In this document: positions 35,549-44,338 of the stretch, one piece after another
How positions within the stretch are numbered: position 1 is the first letter of the stretch
How the letters are laid out: every line of letters begins with the position of its first letter
NCBI RefSeq assembly: GCF_040409955.1
Contig: NZ_CP123387.1
Coordinates: 1 to 64,000, forward strand
DNA length: 64,000 nt
DNA from: Salipiger sp. H15
Lineage (GTDB): Bacteria; Pseudomonadota; Alphaproteobacteria; Rhodobacterales; Rhodobacteraceae
Direction of reading: 5' to 3'
Notes under the pieces: model-generated
The model's input: the letters and a program-made list of their open reading frames with translations, nothing else
Told to the model about the DNA's origin: nothing
The model's database searches: none
Position numbers and translations under genes: made by a program

Positions 35549-35561
35549 CCTGTTGTACAGA
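35549..35561. promoter_or_regulatory. Operator variant CCTGTTGTACAGA before the GntR gene
   Basis: This matches the pattern CCTGTNNNACAGR of the two perfect sites and lies 19 bases before the ATG at 35581. It supports autoregulation and favours 35581 over the in-frame ATG at 35563, which would sit only one base from the site. Confidence 0.55.
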
Positions 35562-35580
35562 AATGCGCAGGCGCGATGAC

Positions 35581-36342
35581 ATGACCGACGTGAACGCTCT
35601 TCTTTCATCGACAGGGCAGGCGCCCGACGCGAATCCGGCCCGCACCCGGGCCGACCTCATCGCCGCCGGGCTCCGCCGCGAAATCGAAACCGGGCGGTTC
35701 CGCCCCGGCGACCGGCTGCCCAGCGAATCCGAGCTCACGCGCACCCATTCCGTCAGCCGCACCGTGGTGCGCGAGGCGCTTGGCCTGCTGCGCTCGGAAG
35801 GGCTGGTCGAGGCGCGCAAGGGATCGGGGGTCTTCGCCCTCGACCCGGCGCAGGCGCGGCGCGCGCAGCCCTTCGCCGATCTCGACATGGAGCGGCTCTC
35901 GGGGGTGATCGAGCTTTTCGAGCTGCGCTCGGCCTTCGAGATCCGCGCCGCCGGGCTCGCCGCGACGCGCCGCTCGGCGCAGCAGATCGACGCCATCCTC
36001 AAGGCCAACGCGGCGGTGTCGACCGCCTTCGAAGAGGGCGGCAACACCCGCGAAGCCGATTTCGGCTTCCACTACGCGATCGCGCAGGCGACGCAGAACA
36101 AGCGCTTCCCGGAGTTCCTCGCGCTGATCCGGCCCGGTATCGTGTCGCGGGTCGAGCTCGAGGCCGGGAGCACCGGCACGCCGCGCGCCTACACGCCGAA
36201 CCCCGACCTCGTGCAGGAGCACGCGCGCATCGTCGACGCGATCATCGACGGCGACGCCCCGCGCGCCGAGGCGGCGATGCAAGCGCATCTCGAGGGCAGC
36301 CTCGGGCGCTACAGGAGCTTGCTGCGCAGCGGCCCGGCCTGA
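35581..36342 (+). CDS. GntR family transcriptional regulator (FadR/FCD type)
   Basis: A 253-residue regulator. The winged helix covers residues 15-85: DLIAAGLRREIETGRFRPGD, LPSESELTRTHSVSRTVVRE and LRSEGLVEARKGSGVF. The all-helical FCD domain follows from about 110, with metal-ligand-like residues in the stretch EADFGFHYAIAQATQNKRF near 160 and HARIVDAIIDGDAPRAEAAM near 220. It is divergent to the dehydratase operon. Three CCTGT-N3-ACAG sites at 28863, 35413 and 35549 define its likely regulon. A second in-frame ATG exists at 35563. Confidence 0.9.
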   Translation: MTDVNALLSSTGQAPDANPARTRADLIAAGLRREIETGRFRPGDRLPSESELTRTHSVSRTVVREALGLLRSEGLVEARKGSGVFALDPAQARRAQPFADLDMERLSGVIELFELRSAFEIRAAGLAATRRSAQQIDAILKANAAVSTAFEEGGNTREADFGFHYAIAQATQNKRFPEFLALIRPGIVSRVELEAGSTGTPRAYTPNPDLVQEHARIVDAIIDGDAPRAEAAMQAHLEGSLGRYRSLLRSGPA

Positions 36343-36551
36343 AGCAGGGCAGGTCGAGGCGGTCTCCTTTGCATGCATGCGCCACATGGCATGGAAAGAA
36401 AGCCACGGCCGGGTCAGGGTGAAGCGCGCCAGAAGCTCGTCGGGCAGGGCGCTAAGGGCGCCGCCCCTTGCGATCTACGAGGCGATCCGTGACCGCGAGC
36501 GCCTGTTCGGCGGGCGAGTTCTCCCCGCCACTCTGACCGCCATGCACGGCC

Positions 36552-37676
36552 TCAGTAGGCCGCGCGGTAGATCTCGTGCACGTCGGCGACGCTCATCTCG
36601 CGCGGGTTGTTGTCCATCAGCCGCCGGATCGCATGGGCCTCGCCCGCCCAGCCCTCGAGCGCGGCCTCGGCGGCACCATGGGCCGCAAGGCGCATCTCCA
36701 CCCCCAGATCGGCGCAGAACCGCTGCGCTGCGTCGCGTAGCCGGTCCTCGTTCGAGGCGCCGTTGAGCCCGAGCGCGCTGACGATCTCCGAGGTCTTCTC
36801 GGGGCGCATCGGCTGGTTGTAGGCCAGCACGTGCGGGAAGATGATCGCGTTCGCCAGCCCGTGCGGCAGCGACAGCCGCGTGCCGAGCGGGTAGGCCAGC
36901 GCGTGCCCGGCGGCGGTGTTGACGGGGCCGAGGCAGAGCCCGCCGTAGTAGCTCGCCAGCATCATCCCAGCCCGCGCCTCGGCGTCGGCGCCGTTCTCGA
37001 CTGCGCGGCGCAGGTACTTCCCGACCAGCGAGAAGCCGAGCCGCGCGTAGCCGTCGATCAGGTCATGGGCGCGGATGTTGGTGAAGGCCTCGACGCAATG
37101 TGCCATCGCGTCGATCCCGGTGGCGGCGGTGACCGCCGGGGGCACGGAATAGGTGAGCTCGGGATCGAGGATGGCGATGTCGGCCAGCAGGTGCGGGCTT
37201 TCGACCGCGATCTTCGACTTGGTCGCGGGGTCGGTGATGAGCGCGCGGATCCCCGCCTCGGAGCCGGTGCCGGCGGTGGTCGCCACCTGCGCCAGCCGGC
37301 TGCGCCGCCCGGCCACCCTGTTGGGCCCGGCGACCTCGGCAAGCGTCTGCGTGCCGTCCCACAGCGCCGCCACCAGCTTGGCCACGTCGAGCACCGAGCC
37401 GCCGCCGAGCCCGACGACGAGGTCGGGCCGGTGCGCGCGGGCCGCGTCGAGCACCGCCTCGAAGGCGGGCACGTCCGGCTCGGGCGGCACGTCGGCGATG
37501 ACCTTGACGTCGCCGGTCAGGCCGAGCCGGTCGACGTATTGCAGGGTCGGGCCGCTGGCGATGACCAGCGGGCGCGCCGCGCCGTCGGCCCAGGCGCCGA
37601 GCGTGCGGGCCGCGCCAGTGCCGATCTCGAGCCGCGCGGGCTGGTGCAGGGTGATGGGGCGATCCATGCCGGTCAT
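36552..37676 (-). CDS. Iron-containing alcohol dehydrogenase family protein
   Basis: A group III, metal-dependent dehydrogenase of 374 residues. The nucleotide-binding turn is LVVGLGGGSVLDVAKLVA near residue 90. Metal ligands lie in TGIDAMAHCVEAFTN, in LPHGLANAIIFPHVLAYNQP and in GPVNTAAGHALAYPLGTR. The beta-strand LAQVATTAGTGSEA is also typical. The family includes maleylacetate reductases and enzymes for lactaldehyde, propanediol and hydroxy acids; I cannot choose. The ATG at 37676 follows AAGGAG, and the open frame upstream of it is not coding. It lies 31 bases after the sialidase-fold gene in the same operon. Confidence 0.88.
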   Translation of the reverse strand: MTGMDRPITLHQPARLEIGTGAARTLGAWADGAARPLVIASGPTLQYVDRLGLTGDVKVIADVPPEPDVPAFEAVLDAARAHRPDLVVGLGGGSVLDVAKLVAALWDGTQTLAEVAGPNRVAGRRSRLAQVATTAGTGSEAGIRALITDPATKSKIAVESPHLLADIAILDPELTYSVPPAVTAATGIDAMAHCVEAFTNIRAHDLIDGYARLGFSLVGKYLRRAVENGADAEARAGMMLASYYGGLCLGPVNTAAGHALAYPLGTRLSLPHGLANAIIFPHVLAYNQPMRPEKTSEIVSALGLNGASNEDRLRDAAQRFCADLGVEMRLAAHGAAEAALEGWAGEAHAIRRLMDNNPREMSVADVHEIYRAAY

Positions 37677-37707
37677 GGCGGGTCTCCTTCGTGCAGGAAC
37701 GGGGGGC

Positions 37708-38877
37708 TCAGGCGCCGAGCCCGGCAAGCGTGGCGGCGTCGAGCCGCACGTGGCGGATGGCCCGCCGGTAGAGCGTGTAGGCGATGTCGAGCCCGCCGTC
37801 GGGGCGCGGCAGCAGCACCGGGTAGGAGAGCTCCTTGTTGCGCCCGTCGAGCGAGTCGTTCGACAGGCAGGTGCCGGGGCTGTCCTCGACCACGTGGCGG
37901 ACCGGGAAGCTGCGCCCGCCGTCGCGCGACAGGCAGAGCGCCAGCGGAGCGCGCTCGACGCCCCAGACGGGGCGGCAGCCCTCCTGCGCCTCGGGCCGGT
38001 CGTCGCCCTCGTCGAGCTCGTCGTAGAGCGAGGCGCGGCGGGCATCGGACTGCGCCGCCGAGACCGGGTTGCAGACCAGCGCGAGGCGCCCGTCCGCGAG
38101 CAGGGCGGCGCCGACCGAGCTGTTGTTGTTCGGCACGTCGGTGGGCGCGGGGGCGCTCCAGCTGCGCCCGCCGTCGCGGCTCTCCGAGCGGTGCACCCAG
38201 TCGGCCTGGCGGCGGCGGTAGAAGGCGGCGAGCGAGCCGTCCGGCAGCGCGACCGGGCTCATGTGCACGGCACCGGGGGAGTCCGGCACCTCGGTCACCT
38301 CCCAGCTGGCGCCGCCATCGCGGCTGACCGCCATGGCGGCGGTGTCGAAAGCGCCGGTCCAGCGGATGCCGGGGCGGGGGTTGCAGCGGAAGAGCGGCAG
38401 CATCCAGGCGCCGTCGTCGCGCAGCAGCGGCGCGGCGCGGATGAACGTGCCGGGCGGCAGGCCGGTGTCGCGGGAGGGGCCGGAGACCAGCCGGTCACCC
38501 TCGCGCCGGACCGGGCGCATGAAGACCCGCGACTCGTCCTGGTTGCCCGCGGGCTGCGCGGTGTTGAAGAGCCAGATCGCGCCGTCCGGCGCGACGAAGA
38601 GCACGGGGTTCTGCTCGGATCGGTCCGGATCGCCCGTCAGCCGCGCCGCGGGACCCCACTGCGCCGCACCCTCGTCGAGGATGCAGGCGTGAATCGATAT
38701 GTCGGACTTGCCTTCGAGCGTGCCGCCGAACCAGGCGCAGGCCAGCGCCCCGTCCGGCAGGCGCGCAAGGAACGCGGCGTGGTTCTGTACCGTCGGGGCG
38801 GGGAGGATCGCCTCCTGCCCGCCGGGCCTCGACACGAGCGTCCCGGTCATCCGGTCCGCGATTTCCTCCGGCGTCAT
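37708..38877 (-). CDS. Sialidase-fold (BNR/Asp-box) protein, cytoplasmic
   Basis: A six-bladed propeller protein of 389 residues. Three Asp-boxes are visible: SRDGGASW, SRDGGRSW and SRDGGRSF. An N-terminal segment HAAFLARLPDGALACAWFGG and EQNPVLFVAPDGAIWLF lead the fold. There is no signal peptide, so unlike most bacterial sialidases it should stay in the cytoplasm and act on an imported glycoside or sugar acid. Such proteins occur as GH33-like hydrolases or as lyase/rhamnosidase relatives. GGGAGGGG precedes the ATG. It is first in a leftward operon with the alcohol dehydrogenase and divergent from the third ABC importer. Confidence 0.8.
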   Translation of the reverse strand: MTPEEIADRMTGTLVSRPGGQEAILPAPTVQNHAAFLARLPDGALACAWFGGTLEGKSDISIHACILDEGAAQWGPAARLTGDPDRSEQNPVLFVAPDGAIWLFNTAQPAGNQDESRVFMRPVRREGDRLVSGPSRDTGLPPGTFIRAAPLLRDDGAWMLPLFRCNPRPGIRWTGAFDTAAMAVSRDGGASWEVTEVPDSPGAVHMSPVALPDGSLAAFYRRRQADWVHRSESRDGGRSWSAPAPTDVPNNNSSVGAALLADGRLALVCNPVSAAQSDARRASLYDELDEGDDRPEAQEGCRPVWGVERAPLALCLSRDGGRSFPVRHVVEDSPGTCLSNDSLDGRNKELSYPVLLPRPDGGLDIAYTLYRRAIRHVRLDAATLAGLGA

Positions 38878-39266
38878 CTGCGCCCCTCCCTAAGCGTGAT
38901 TCCACCCCGAGAGAACAATTTGGCAGACAAGTTGTCAAGTTGGACGCTGACCTATCAAATCCATGAACCCCACGGAAATGCGGGATTACTTCAGATAATC
39001 CAATAGAATAGCGCTCGATATGAAGGGATGGATTGGTAAGAACCAGAATCTCGTTTGACATGTGTTTGCAAGTTTACCAATATCGATCCACCGCAACTGG
39101 CCGAGGGAGGAGACCCATGCCAGGCTTCGGAACGACCCAAGCACAGCCCCGTTTCCGATGCGGACTCCGCGCGGATCACACCATGTCTTGGCGGCGCTTG
39201 TCCGCGCGTGCAGCCGCGCTTCCCCTGGCGGGATAGAGCTGCAGGATTTTCAGGGAGGAGGAACAC
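38878..39266. other. Divergent promoter region between the sialidase-fold gene and the third ABC importer
   Basis: 389 bases, AT-rich from about 38910 to 39090, without a convincing gene. It contains TGGT-N4-ACCA (39034-39045) and an inverted repeat pair ATTGGTAA (39032-39039) and TTACCAAT (39074-39081), which may be an operator pair. GGGAGGAGG near 39252 serves the binding-protein gene. Confidence 0.5.
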
Positions 39267-40769
39267 ATGAAACACATCACGGCCCTTGCCGGGCTCTTGC
39301 TGGCCAGCACCGCGCTGTCACCGGCCTTTGCGCAGGAAAACACCGATGTCACCGTCGTGCTGGGCGAGGAGGTCGATCTCGTCGAGCCCTGCATGTCGAC
39401 CCGGTCGAACATCGGCCGCATCGTCCTGCAGAACATCTCCGAGACGCTTACCGAGCTTGACGTGCGCGGCGACAAGGGGCTGATGCCGCGGCTCGCCGAA
39501 AGCTGGGAGATGACCGGCGACAAGACCTGGCGCTTCCACCTGCGCGAGGGCGTCAAGTTCTCGGACGGGTCGGACTTCGACGCCGAGGACGTGAAGCACA
39601 GCTTCGAGCGTGCCGGCAGCGACAAGATCACCTGCGAGATCTCGCGCTACTACGAGGGCATCGACATCACCCCCGAGGTGGTCGACGCGCACACCATCGA
39701 CTTCACCACCGAGCCGGCGCAGCCGATCCTGCCGCTGCTGATGTCGCTGCTGACCATCGTGCCCTCCGAGACGCCGATCGAGTTCACCCGCGATCCCATC
39801 GGCACCGGGCCCTACACGCTGGCCGAATGGAATCCGGGGCAGGACATCAAGCTGGCCCGCCGCGACGATTACTGGGGTGACGAGCCCGCGGTGACCGGCG
39901 CCACCTATCTCTTCCGCAGCGATCCCGCCGTGCGCGCCGCGATGGTGCAGACCGGCGAGGCCGACATCGCGCCGTCGATCTCGGCCACCGACGCCACCGA
40001 TCCCGAGCTCGACTTCGCCTACCCGAACTCCGAGACCACCTACCTGCGGATCGACCAGAACGTGGCGCCGCTGGGTGACAAGCGGGTGCGCGAGGCGCTG
40101 AACCTCGCCATCGACCGCGAGGCCTTCATCGGCACGATCCTCGCCGAGGGCACCGAGATCGCCACCGCCATCACCCCGCCGACCACGCTGGGATGGAACC
40201 CGGACGTGAAGGCCTGGCCCTACGATCCGGACAAGGCGCGCGCCCTGCTGGACGAGGCCAAGGCCGACGGCGTGCCGGTCGACACCACGATCTCGCTGAT
40301 CGGGCGGACAGGCAACTTCCCCGGCGCGACCGAGGTCTTCGAGGCGATTCAGGGCATGCTCACCGACGTCGGCTTCAACGTCGAGCTGCAGATGGTCGAG
40401 GTCGCCGAGCACGAACAGTACTACTCCAAGCCCTATGTCGAGGACCGGCCGATCCTCGTCGGCGCGCAGCACGACAACTCGCGCGGCGATCCGGTCTTCT
40501 CGATGTACTTCAAGTACCACTCGCAGGGCCGGCAGTCGGGGATCAACGACCCCAAGGTCGACCAGCTGATCGACGCGGCCACCGCGGCGACCGGCGAGGA
40601 GCGCAGCGCGCTCTGGTCCGAGCTCTTCGCCTACCTGCATGACGATGTCGTCGCCGACGTGCTGCTCTTCCACATGGTGGGCCACGCCCGCGTCGGATCG
40701 CGCATCGACTTCAAGCCGACGATCGCCACCAACAGCTCGCTGCAGCTGTCGGAGATCGGCTTCAAGTAA
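39267..40769 (+). CDS. ABC transporter substrate-binding protein, oligopeptide type (family 5)
   Basis: A periplasmic binding protein of 500 residues with a signal peptide (1-22, ending SPAFAQE). Landmarks are LQNISETLTELDVRGDKGLM near residue 54, TWRFHLREGVKFSDGSDFDA near 86, GTGPYTLAEWNPGQDIKLAR near 178 and RDDYWGDEPAVTGATYLF. The strong GGGAGGAGG site fixes the start. It supplies the two permeases that follow. The divergent sialidase-fold and dehydrogenase genes suggest a glycoside or sugar-acid ligand. A GC-rich hairpin follows the stop. Confidence 0.92.
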   Translation: MKHITALAGLLLASTALSPAFAQENTDVTVVLGEEVDLVEPCMSTRSNIGRIVLQNISETLTELDVRGDKGLMPRLAESWEMTGDKTWRFHLREGVKFSDGSDFDAEDVKHSFERAGSDKITCEISRYYEGIDITPEVVDAHTIDFTTEPAQPILPLLMSLLTIVPSETPIEFTRDPIGTGPYTLAEWNPGQDIKLARRDDYWGDEPAVTGATYLFRSDPAVRAAMVQTGEADIAPSISATDATDPELDFAYPNSETTYLRIDQNVAPLGDKRVREALNLAIDREAFIGTILAEGTEIATAITPPTTLGWNPDVKAWPYDPDKARALLDEAKADGVPVDTTISLIGRTGNFPGATEVFEAIQGMLTDVGFNVELQMVEVAEHEQYYSKPYVEDRPILVGAQHDNSRGDPVFSMYFKYHSQGRQSGINDPKVDQLIDAATAATGEERSALWSELFAYLHDDVVADVLLFHMVGHARVGSRIDFKPTIATNSSLQLSEIGFK

Positions 40770-40777
40770 GAGGCCGC

Positions 40778-40807
40778 CCGGCGCGCGGAGGCTCCCCCGC
40801 GCGCCGG
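40778..40807 (+). promoter_or_regulatory. Intercistronic hairpin after the binding-protein gene
   Basis: CCGGCGCGCGG pairs perfectly with CCGCGCGCCGG (11 bp) across an 8-base loop, between binding-protein and permease genes. No T run follows. It is the third case in the window of a hairpin at this exact operon position. Confidence 0.5.
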
Positions 40808-40848
40808 CACCCTGACCTCAAGACTGACCAAGACACCCGGAGGCCCCC

Positions 40849-41763
40849 ATGCCGTCCATGCTCGGAAAGCGCGCCGTGTCGAGTTTCATCTCGCTGATGG
40901 TGCTGATCGTGCTCGTCTTCTTCCTGTCGCGCCTGACCGGCGACCCGGCCGCGCTCTACCTGCCGGTCGATGCCTCCGAGGAGATGCGGCAGAACTTCCG
41001 CGAGATCCACGGGCTGAACGATCCGGTGCTCGTGCAGTTCGGTCACTACGTCGCGGACCTCGTGCATTTCGATTTCGGCGACAGCATCCGCAAGGCCCGC
41101 CCGGCGCTCGAGGTGGTGCTGGAATCCTTCGTCTGGACGCTGCAGCTGGCGCTGATCACCATGACGCTGGTCACCGCGGCGGCCATCGTGCTCGGCTCGC
41201 TCGCCGCCTTCCATGTCGGCTCGTGGCTCGACCGCGCCGCCTCGCTGCTGTCACTGATCGGAGCCTCGGCACCGGACTTCTGGATCGCCATCGTCGGGAT
41301 CGTGCTCTTCTCGGTGTCGCTGGGTTGGCTGCCGACCTCCGGCACCGGCTCGGTCTGGCACTGGATCCTGCCGATCGCCGTGCTGTTCATCCGGCCTTTC
41401 GGGCTGATCCTGCAGGTGGTGCGCGGCTCGATGATCACCGCCTTCGGCTCGGCCTACGTGAAGACCGCGCGGGCCAAGGGGGTGCGCAACCGGCCGATCA
41501 TCTTCGTGCACACGCTGCGCAATGCCATGCTGCCGGTGATCACGGTGATCGGCGACCAGGCCGCGGCGCTGCTCAACGGCGCGGTGGTGGTCGAGACGAT
41601 CTTCGGCTTCCCGGGGGTCGGCAAGCTGATGATCGACTCCATCCTGCAACGCGACTTCAACGTGATCCTCGCCGCCATCATGGTCACCGCGCTGGCCATC
41701 TTCGTCATGAACCTGCTGATCGACATCGCCTACGCGCTGCTCGATCCCCGCATCCGGACCTGA
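40849..41763 (+). CDS. ABC transporter permease, DppB-like
   Basis: A 304-residue membrane subunit. The first helix is SFISLMVLIVLVFFLSRLTG, GLNDPVLVQFGHYVADLVHF near residue 50 is typical of the family, and the EAA loop is FGSAYVKTARAKGVRNRPII near 197. CGGAGG lies before the ATG. The DppC-like partner starts 3 bases after the stop. Confidence 0.92.
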   Translation: MPSMLGKRAVSSFISLMVLIVLVFFLSRLTGDPAALYLPVDASEEMRQNFREIHGLNDPVLVQFGHYVADLVHFDFGDSIRKARPALEVVLESFVWTLQLALITMTLVTAAAIVLGSLAAFHVGSWLDRAASLLSLIGASAPDFWIAIVGIVLFSVSLGWLPTSGTGSVWHWILPIAVLFIRPFGLILQVVRGSMITAFGSAYVKTARAKGVRNRPIIFVHTLRNAMLPVITVIGDQAAALLNGAVVVETIFGFPGVGKLMIDSILQRDFNVILAAIMVTALAIFVMNLLIDIAYALLDPRIRT

Positions 41764-41766
41764 GGG

Positions 41767-42714
41767 ATGCCGATGACCGACACAACCACCGAGACCGCCA
41801 TGGCCCGCCCGCACACAGATCCCAAGGAGCCCGGAAAGGCCCGCCGCTTCCTCTCGATGCTCTGGGCCGACAAGTTCGCCTTTGCCGCCGCGCTCTTCCT
41901 GCTGCTGATGCTGCTCTTCGCGATCTTCGGCCCGGCGCTGCTGGAGGGTGTCGCCTCGAAGCAGAACCTGCGCGCCCGCAACGCCGCGCCCTTCACGCTC
42001 GACCGGGGATTTCTCTACCTGCTCGGCGGCGACGCGCTGGGGCGGCCGCTGCTGGCACGGATCATCGTCGCGGCGCAGAACACGCTGATCATCGCCGCCG
42101 GCGCGGTCGCCGCCTCGATGGTGATCGGCTCGACGCTGGGGCTGATCGCGGGCTACGCCGGCCGGACCACCGGCGAGGTCATCATGCGCCTTGCCGACGT
42201 GATCATGTCCTTCCCGTCGCTGCTGCTGGCGGTGATCGTGCTCTACATGCTCGCCCCGTCGATCGGGAACCTCGTGCTGGTGCTGGCGATCACCCGCATC
42301 CCGATCTACCTGCGCACCACCCGGGCCGAGGTGCTCGAGGTGCGCGAGCGGATGTTCGTGCAGGCCGCGCAGGTGATGGGCGCCTCGAACGTGCGGATCA
42401 TCTTCCGCCACATCCTGCCGGTGATCCTGCCGACGCTGCTGACCATCGCGACGCTCGACTTCGCCTTCGTGATGCTGGCGGAATCCGCGCTGTCGTTCCT
42501 CGGCATCGGCATCCAGCCGCCCGAGATCACCTGGGGCCTGATGGTCAGCCAGGGGCGGCAGTACCTGACCAGCGCCTGGTGGCTGGCCTTCTGGCCGGGC
42601 CTCGCGATCATCCTGACCACCATGTCCCTCAACCTGCTCTCGAGCTGGATGCGCGTCGCGCTCAACCCGACGCAGCGCTGGCGGCTCGAGCTTGGAGGCA
42701 AGCGCAATGGCTGA
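41767..42714 (+). CDS. ABC transporter permease, DppC-like
   Basis: A membrane subunit of 315 residues with a long charged N-terminus (about 35 residues) before the first helix FAFAAALFLLLMLLFAIFGP. DALGRPLLARIIVAAQNTL near residue 94 replaces the usual DxLGRDxxSR motif in part. The EAA loop is VRERMFVQAAQVMGASNVRI near 195. A second in-frame ATG at 41773 is possible. The following ATPase gene starts 8 bases before its end. Confidence 0.9.
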   Translation: MPMTDTTTETAMARPHTDPKEPGKARRFLSMLWADKFAFAAALFLLLMLLFAIFGPALLEGVASKQNLRARNAAPFTLDRGFLYLLGGDALGRPLLARIIVAAQNTLIIAAGAVAASMVIGSTLGLIAGYAGRTTGEVIMRLADVIMSFPSLLLAVIVLYMLAPSIGNLVLVLAITRIPIYLRTTRAEVLEVRERMFVQAAQVMGASNVRIIFRHILPVILPTLLTIATLDFAFVMLAESALSFLGIGIQPPEITWGLMVSQGRQYLTSAWWLAFWPGLAIILTTMSLNLLSSWMRVALNPTQRWRLELGGKRNG

Positions 42715-44243
42715 CCATCTTCTCGAGGTGCGCGACCTGTCGGTGCGCTTCCACACCGCGCGCGGCACGGTCAACGCGGTCAACGGCATCTCCTGGCATC
42801 TCGACCGGGGCGAGACGCTGGCCATCCTCGGCGAGTCCGGATCGGGCAAGTCGGTGTCTGCCTCGGCGATCATGAACCTGATCGACTGCCCGCCGGGCGA
42901 GATCACCTCGGGGCAGATCCTCTTCGAGGGGCGCGACCTGCTGACCCTTGGCGACGAGGCCCGGCGCGAGATCAACGGCCGCCGCATCGCGATGATCTTC
43001 CAGGACCCGCTCAGCCATCTCAACCCGGTCTACCCGGTGGGCTGGCAGATCGCCGAGGCCGGGATGACCCATGGCGAGCCGCGCGACGCCGCCTATGCCC
43101 GCACGCTTTCGCTGATGCGCCGCGTCGGCATCCCCGAGCCCGAGGCGGCGATGAAGAAATACCCGCACCAGTTCTCGGGCGGGCAACGGCAACGGCTGAT
43201 GATCGCCATGGCGCTGGTGCTCAAGCCCGACATCCTGATCGCCGACGAGCCGACGACGGCGCTCGACGTCACGGTGCAGGCCGAGGTGCTCTCGCTGCTC
43301 GAGGAGCTGCAGGAAGAGACCGGCATGGGCCTGCTGCTGATCACCCATGACCTCGGCGTGGTGGCCGAGGCCGCCGACCGGGCGGTGGTGATGGAGGGCG
43401 GGCGCATCGTCGAGACCGGCACGCCGCGCCAGCTCTACCATGACGCCCGCCACCCCTACACGCGCAAGCTGTTGGCGGCGGCGCCGGGTCGTGGCCAGAT
43501 GCGCATTCCCGACGAGCGTCCCGCGCCGATCCTGAAGGTGCGCGGCCTGACCAAGACCGGCGCGGCCTTCTTCCGCGCCGGTGCGCGAGCGCGCGGTCGA
43601 CGTCAGCTTCGGCCTGCGCGCCGGCGAGACGCTGGCGGTGGTCGGCGAGAGCGGTTCGGGCAAGTCGACCATCGCGCGGCTGATGCTGCGGCTCGAGGAG
43701 GCGAGCGGCGGCGAGGTGCTGTGGAAGGGCGAGGACCTGCTGACGAAGTCGCGATCCAGAGGCGCTGAAGAAGGAACGCAAGGACCTTCAGATCGTCTTC
43801 CAGGACCCGCTCGCCAGCCTCGACCCGCGGATGACCATCGCCGAGATCATCTCCGAGGCCTGGGTCATCCACCGCGACATCCTGCCCAAGGCGCGCTGGC
43901 GGGCGCGGGTGACCGAGCTGCTCGAACAGGTCGGGTTGAAGCCCGAGCACGCGGGCCGCTACCCGCACCAGTTCTCGGGCGGGCAGCGCCAGCGCATCGC
44001 CATCGCCCGCGCGCTGGCGCTCGAGCCCGAGCTGATCATCTGCGACGAGGCGGTCTCGGCGCTCGACGTGTCGATCCAGCCAGCATCGCCAGCGCATCGC
44101 CTTCATCGCCCGACCTTCCGCGCGATCCGCTGGTCATGCAGAAGGGCGAGATCGTCGAGCTGATCATCTGCGACGAGGCGGTCTCGGCGCTCGACGAGAT
44201 GGGCAAGGGGCTGGGCGCGGGGATGACCGGATGCGCTGTCTGA
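42707..44243 (+). pseudogene. Double ATPase of the third ABC importer, frameshifted and scrambled at the 3' end
   Basis: The first ATPase domain is intact to about 43560: Walker [15 protein letters not shown], signature [14 protein letters not shown], Walker [13 protein letters not shown] and H-loop LITHDLGV. After ILKVRGLTK the frame is lost near 43570-43582. The second Walker [17 protein letters not shown], is in the next frame. A second shift near 43748-43755 moves [17 protein letters not shown] and [19 protein letters not shown] to the third frame. After VSALDVSIQ the sequence is scrambled: a 41-base block (44028-44068) is repeated at 44156-44196, and MQKGEIVE lies in yet another frame. 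The second H-loop is lost. Sequencing error must be excluded. Confidence 0.8.
44028..44196 (+). repeat. 41-bp perfect direct repeat inside the broken ATPase gene
   Basis: Bases 44028-44068 (encoding [13 protein letters not shown] in the second ATPase domain) recur without a mismatch at 44156-44196, 128 bases on. The flanks differ. A shorter shared block, GCCAGCGCATCGCC, occurs at 43988 and 44088, 100 bases apart. This looks like a local template-switch or tandem-duplication event followed by deletion. Confidence 0.85.
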
Positions 44244-44338
44244 TCCAGTGCGCAGGTCACGGAGAACGCCGGGCCGCGCGCCTGGCGCTGGCGGGCTGAG
44301 ATGGGCAAGATCCAGGCGCATTCGGGCAGGGGCTCGGG

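Noticed and set aside
36343..36551. Possible small gene between the GntR and alcohol dehydrogenase genes
   Set aside because: The open frames have no ribosome-binding site, run into the antisense of the dehydrogenase gene and show no recognisable motif.
41251..43023. Open frame of 590 codons on the minus strand
   Set aside because: It is antisense to two permeases and an ATPase; Arg/Asp/Gly/His-rich, no family signal.
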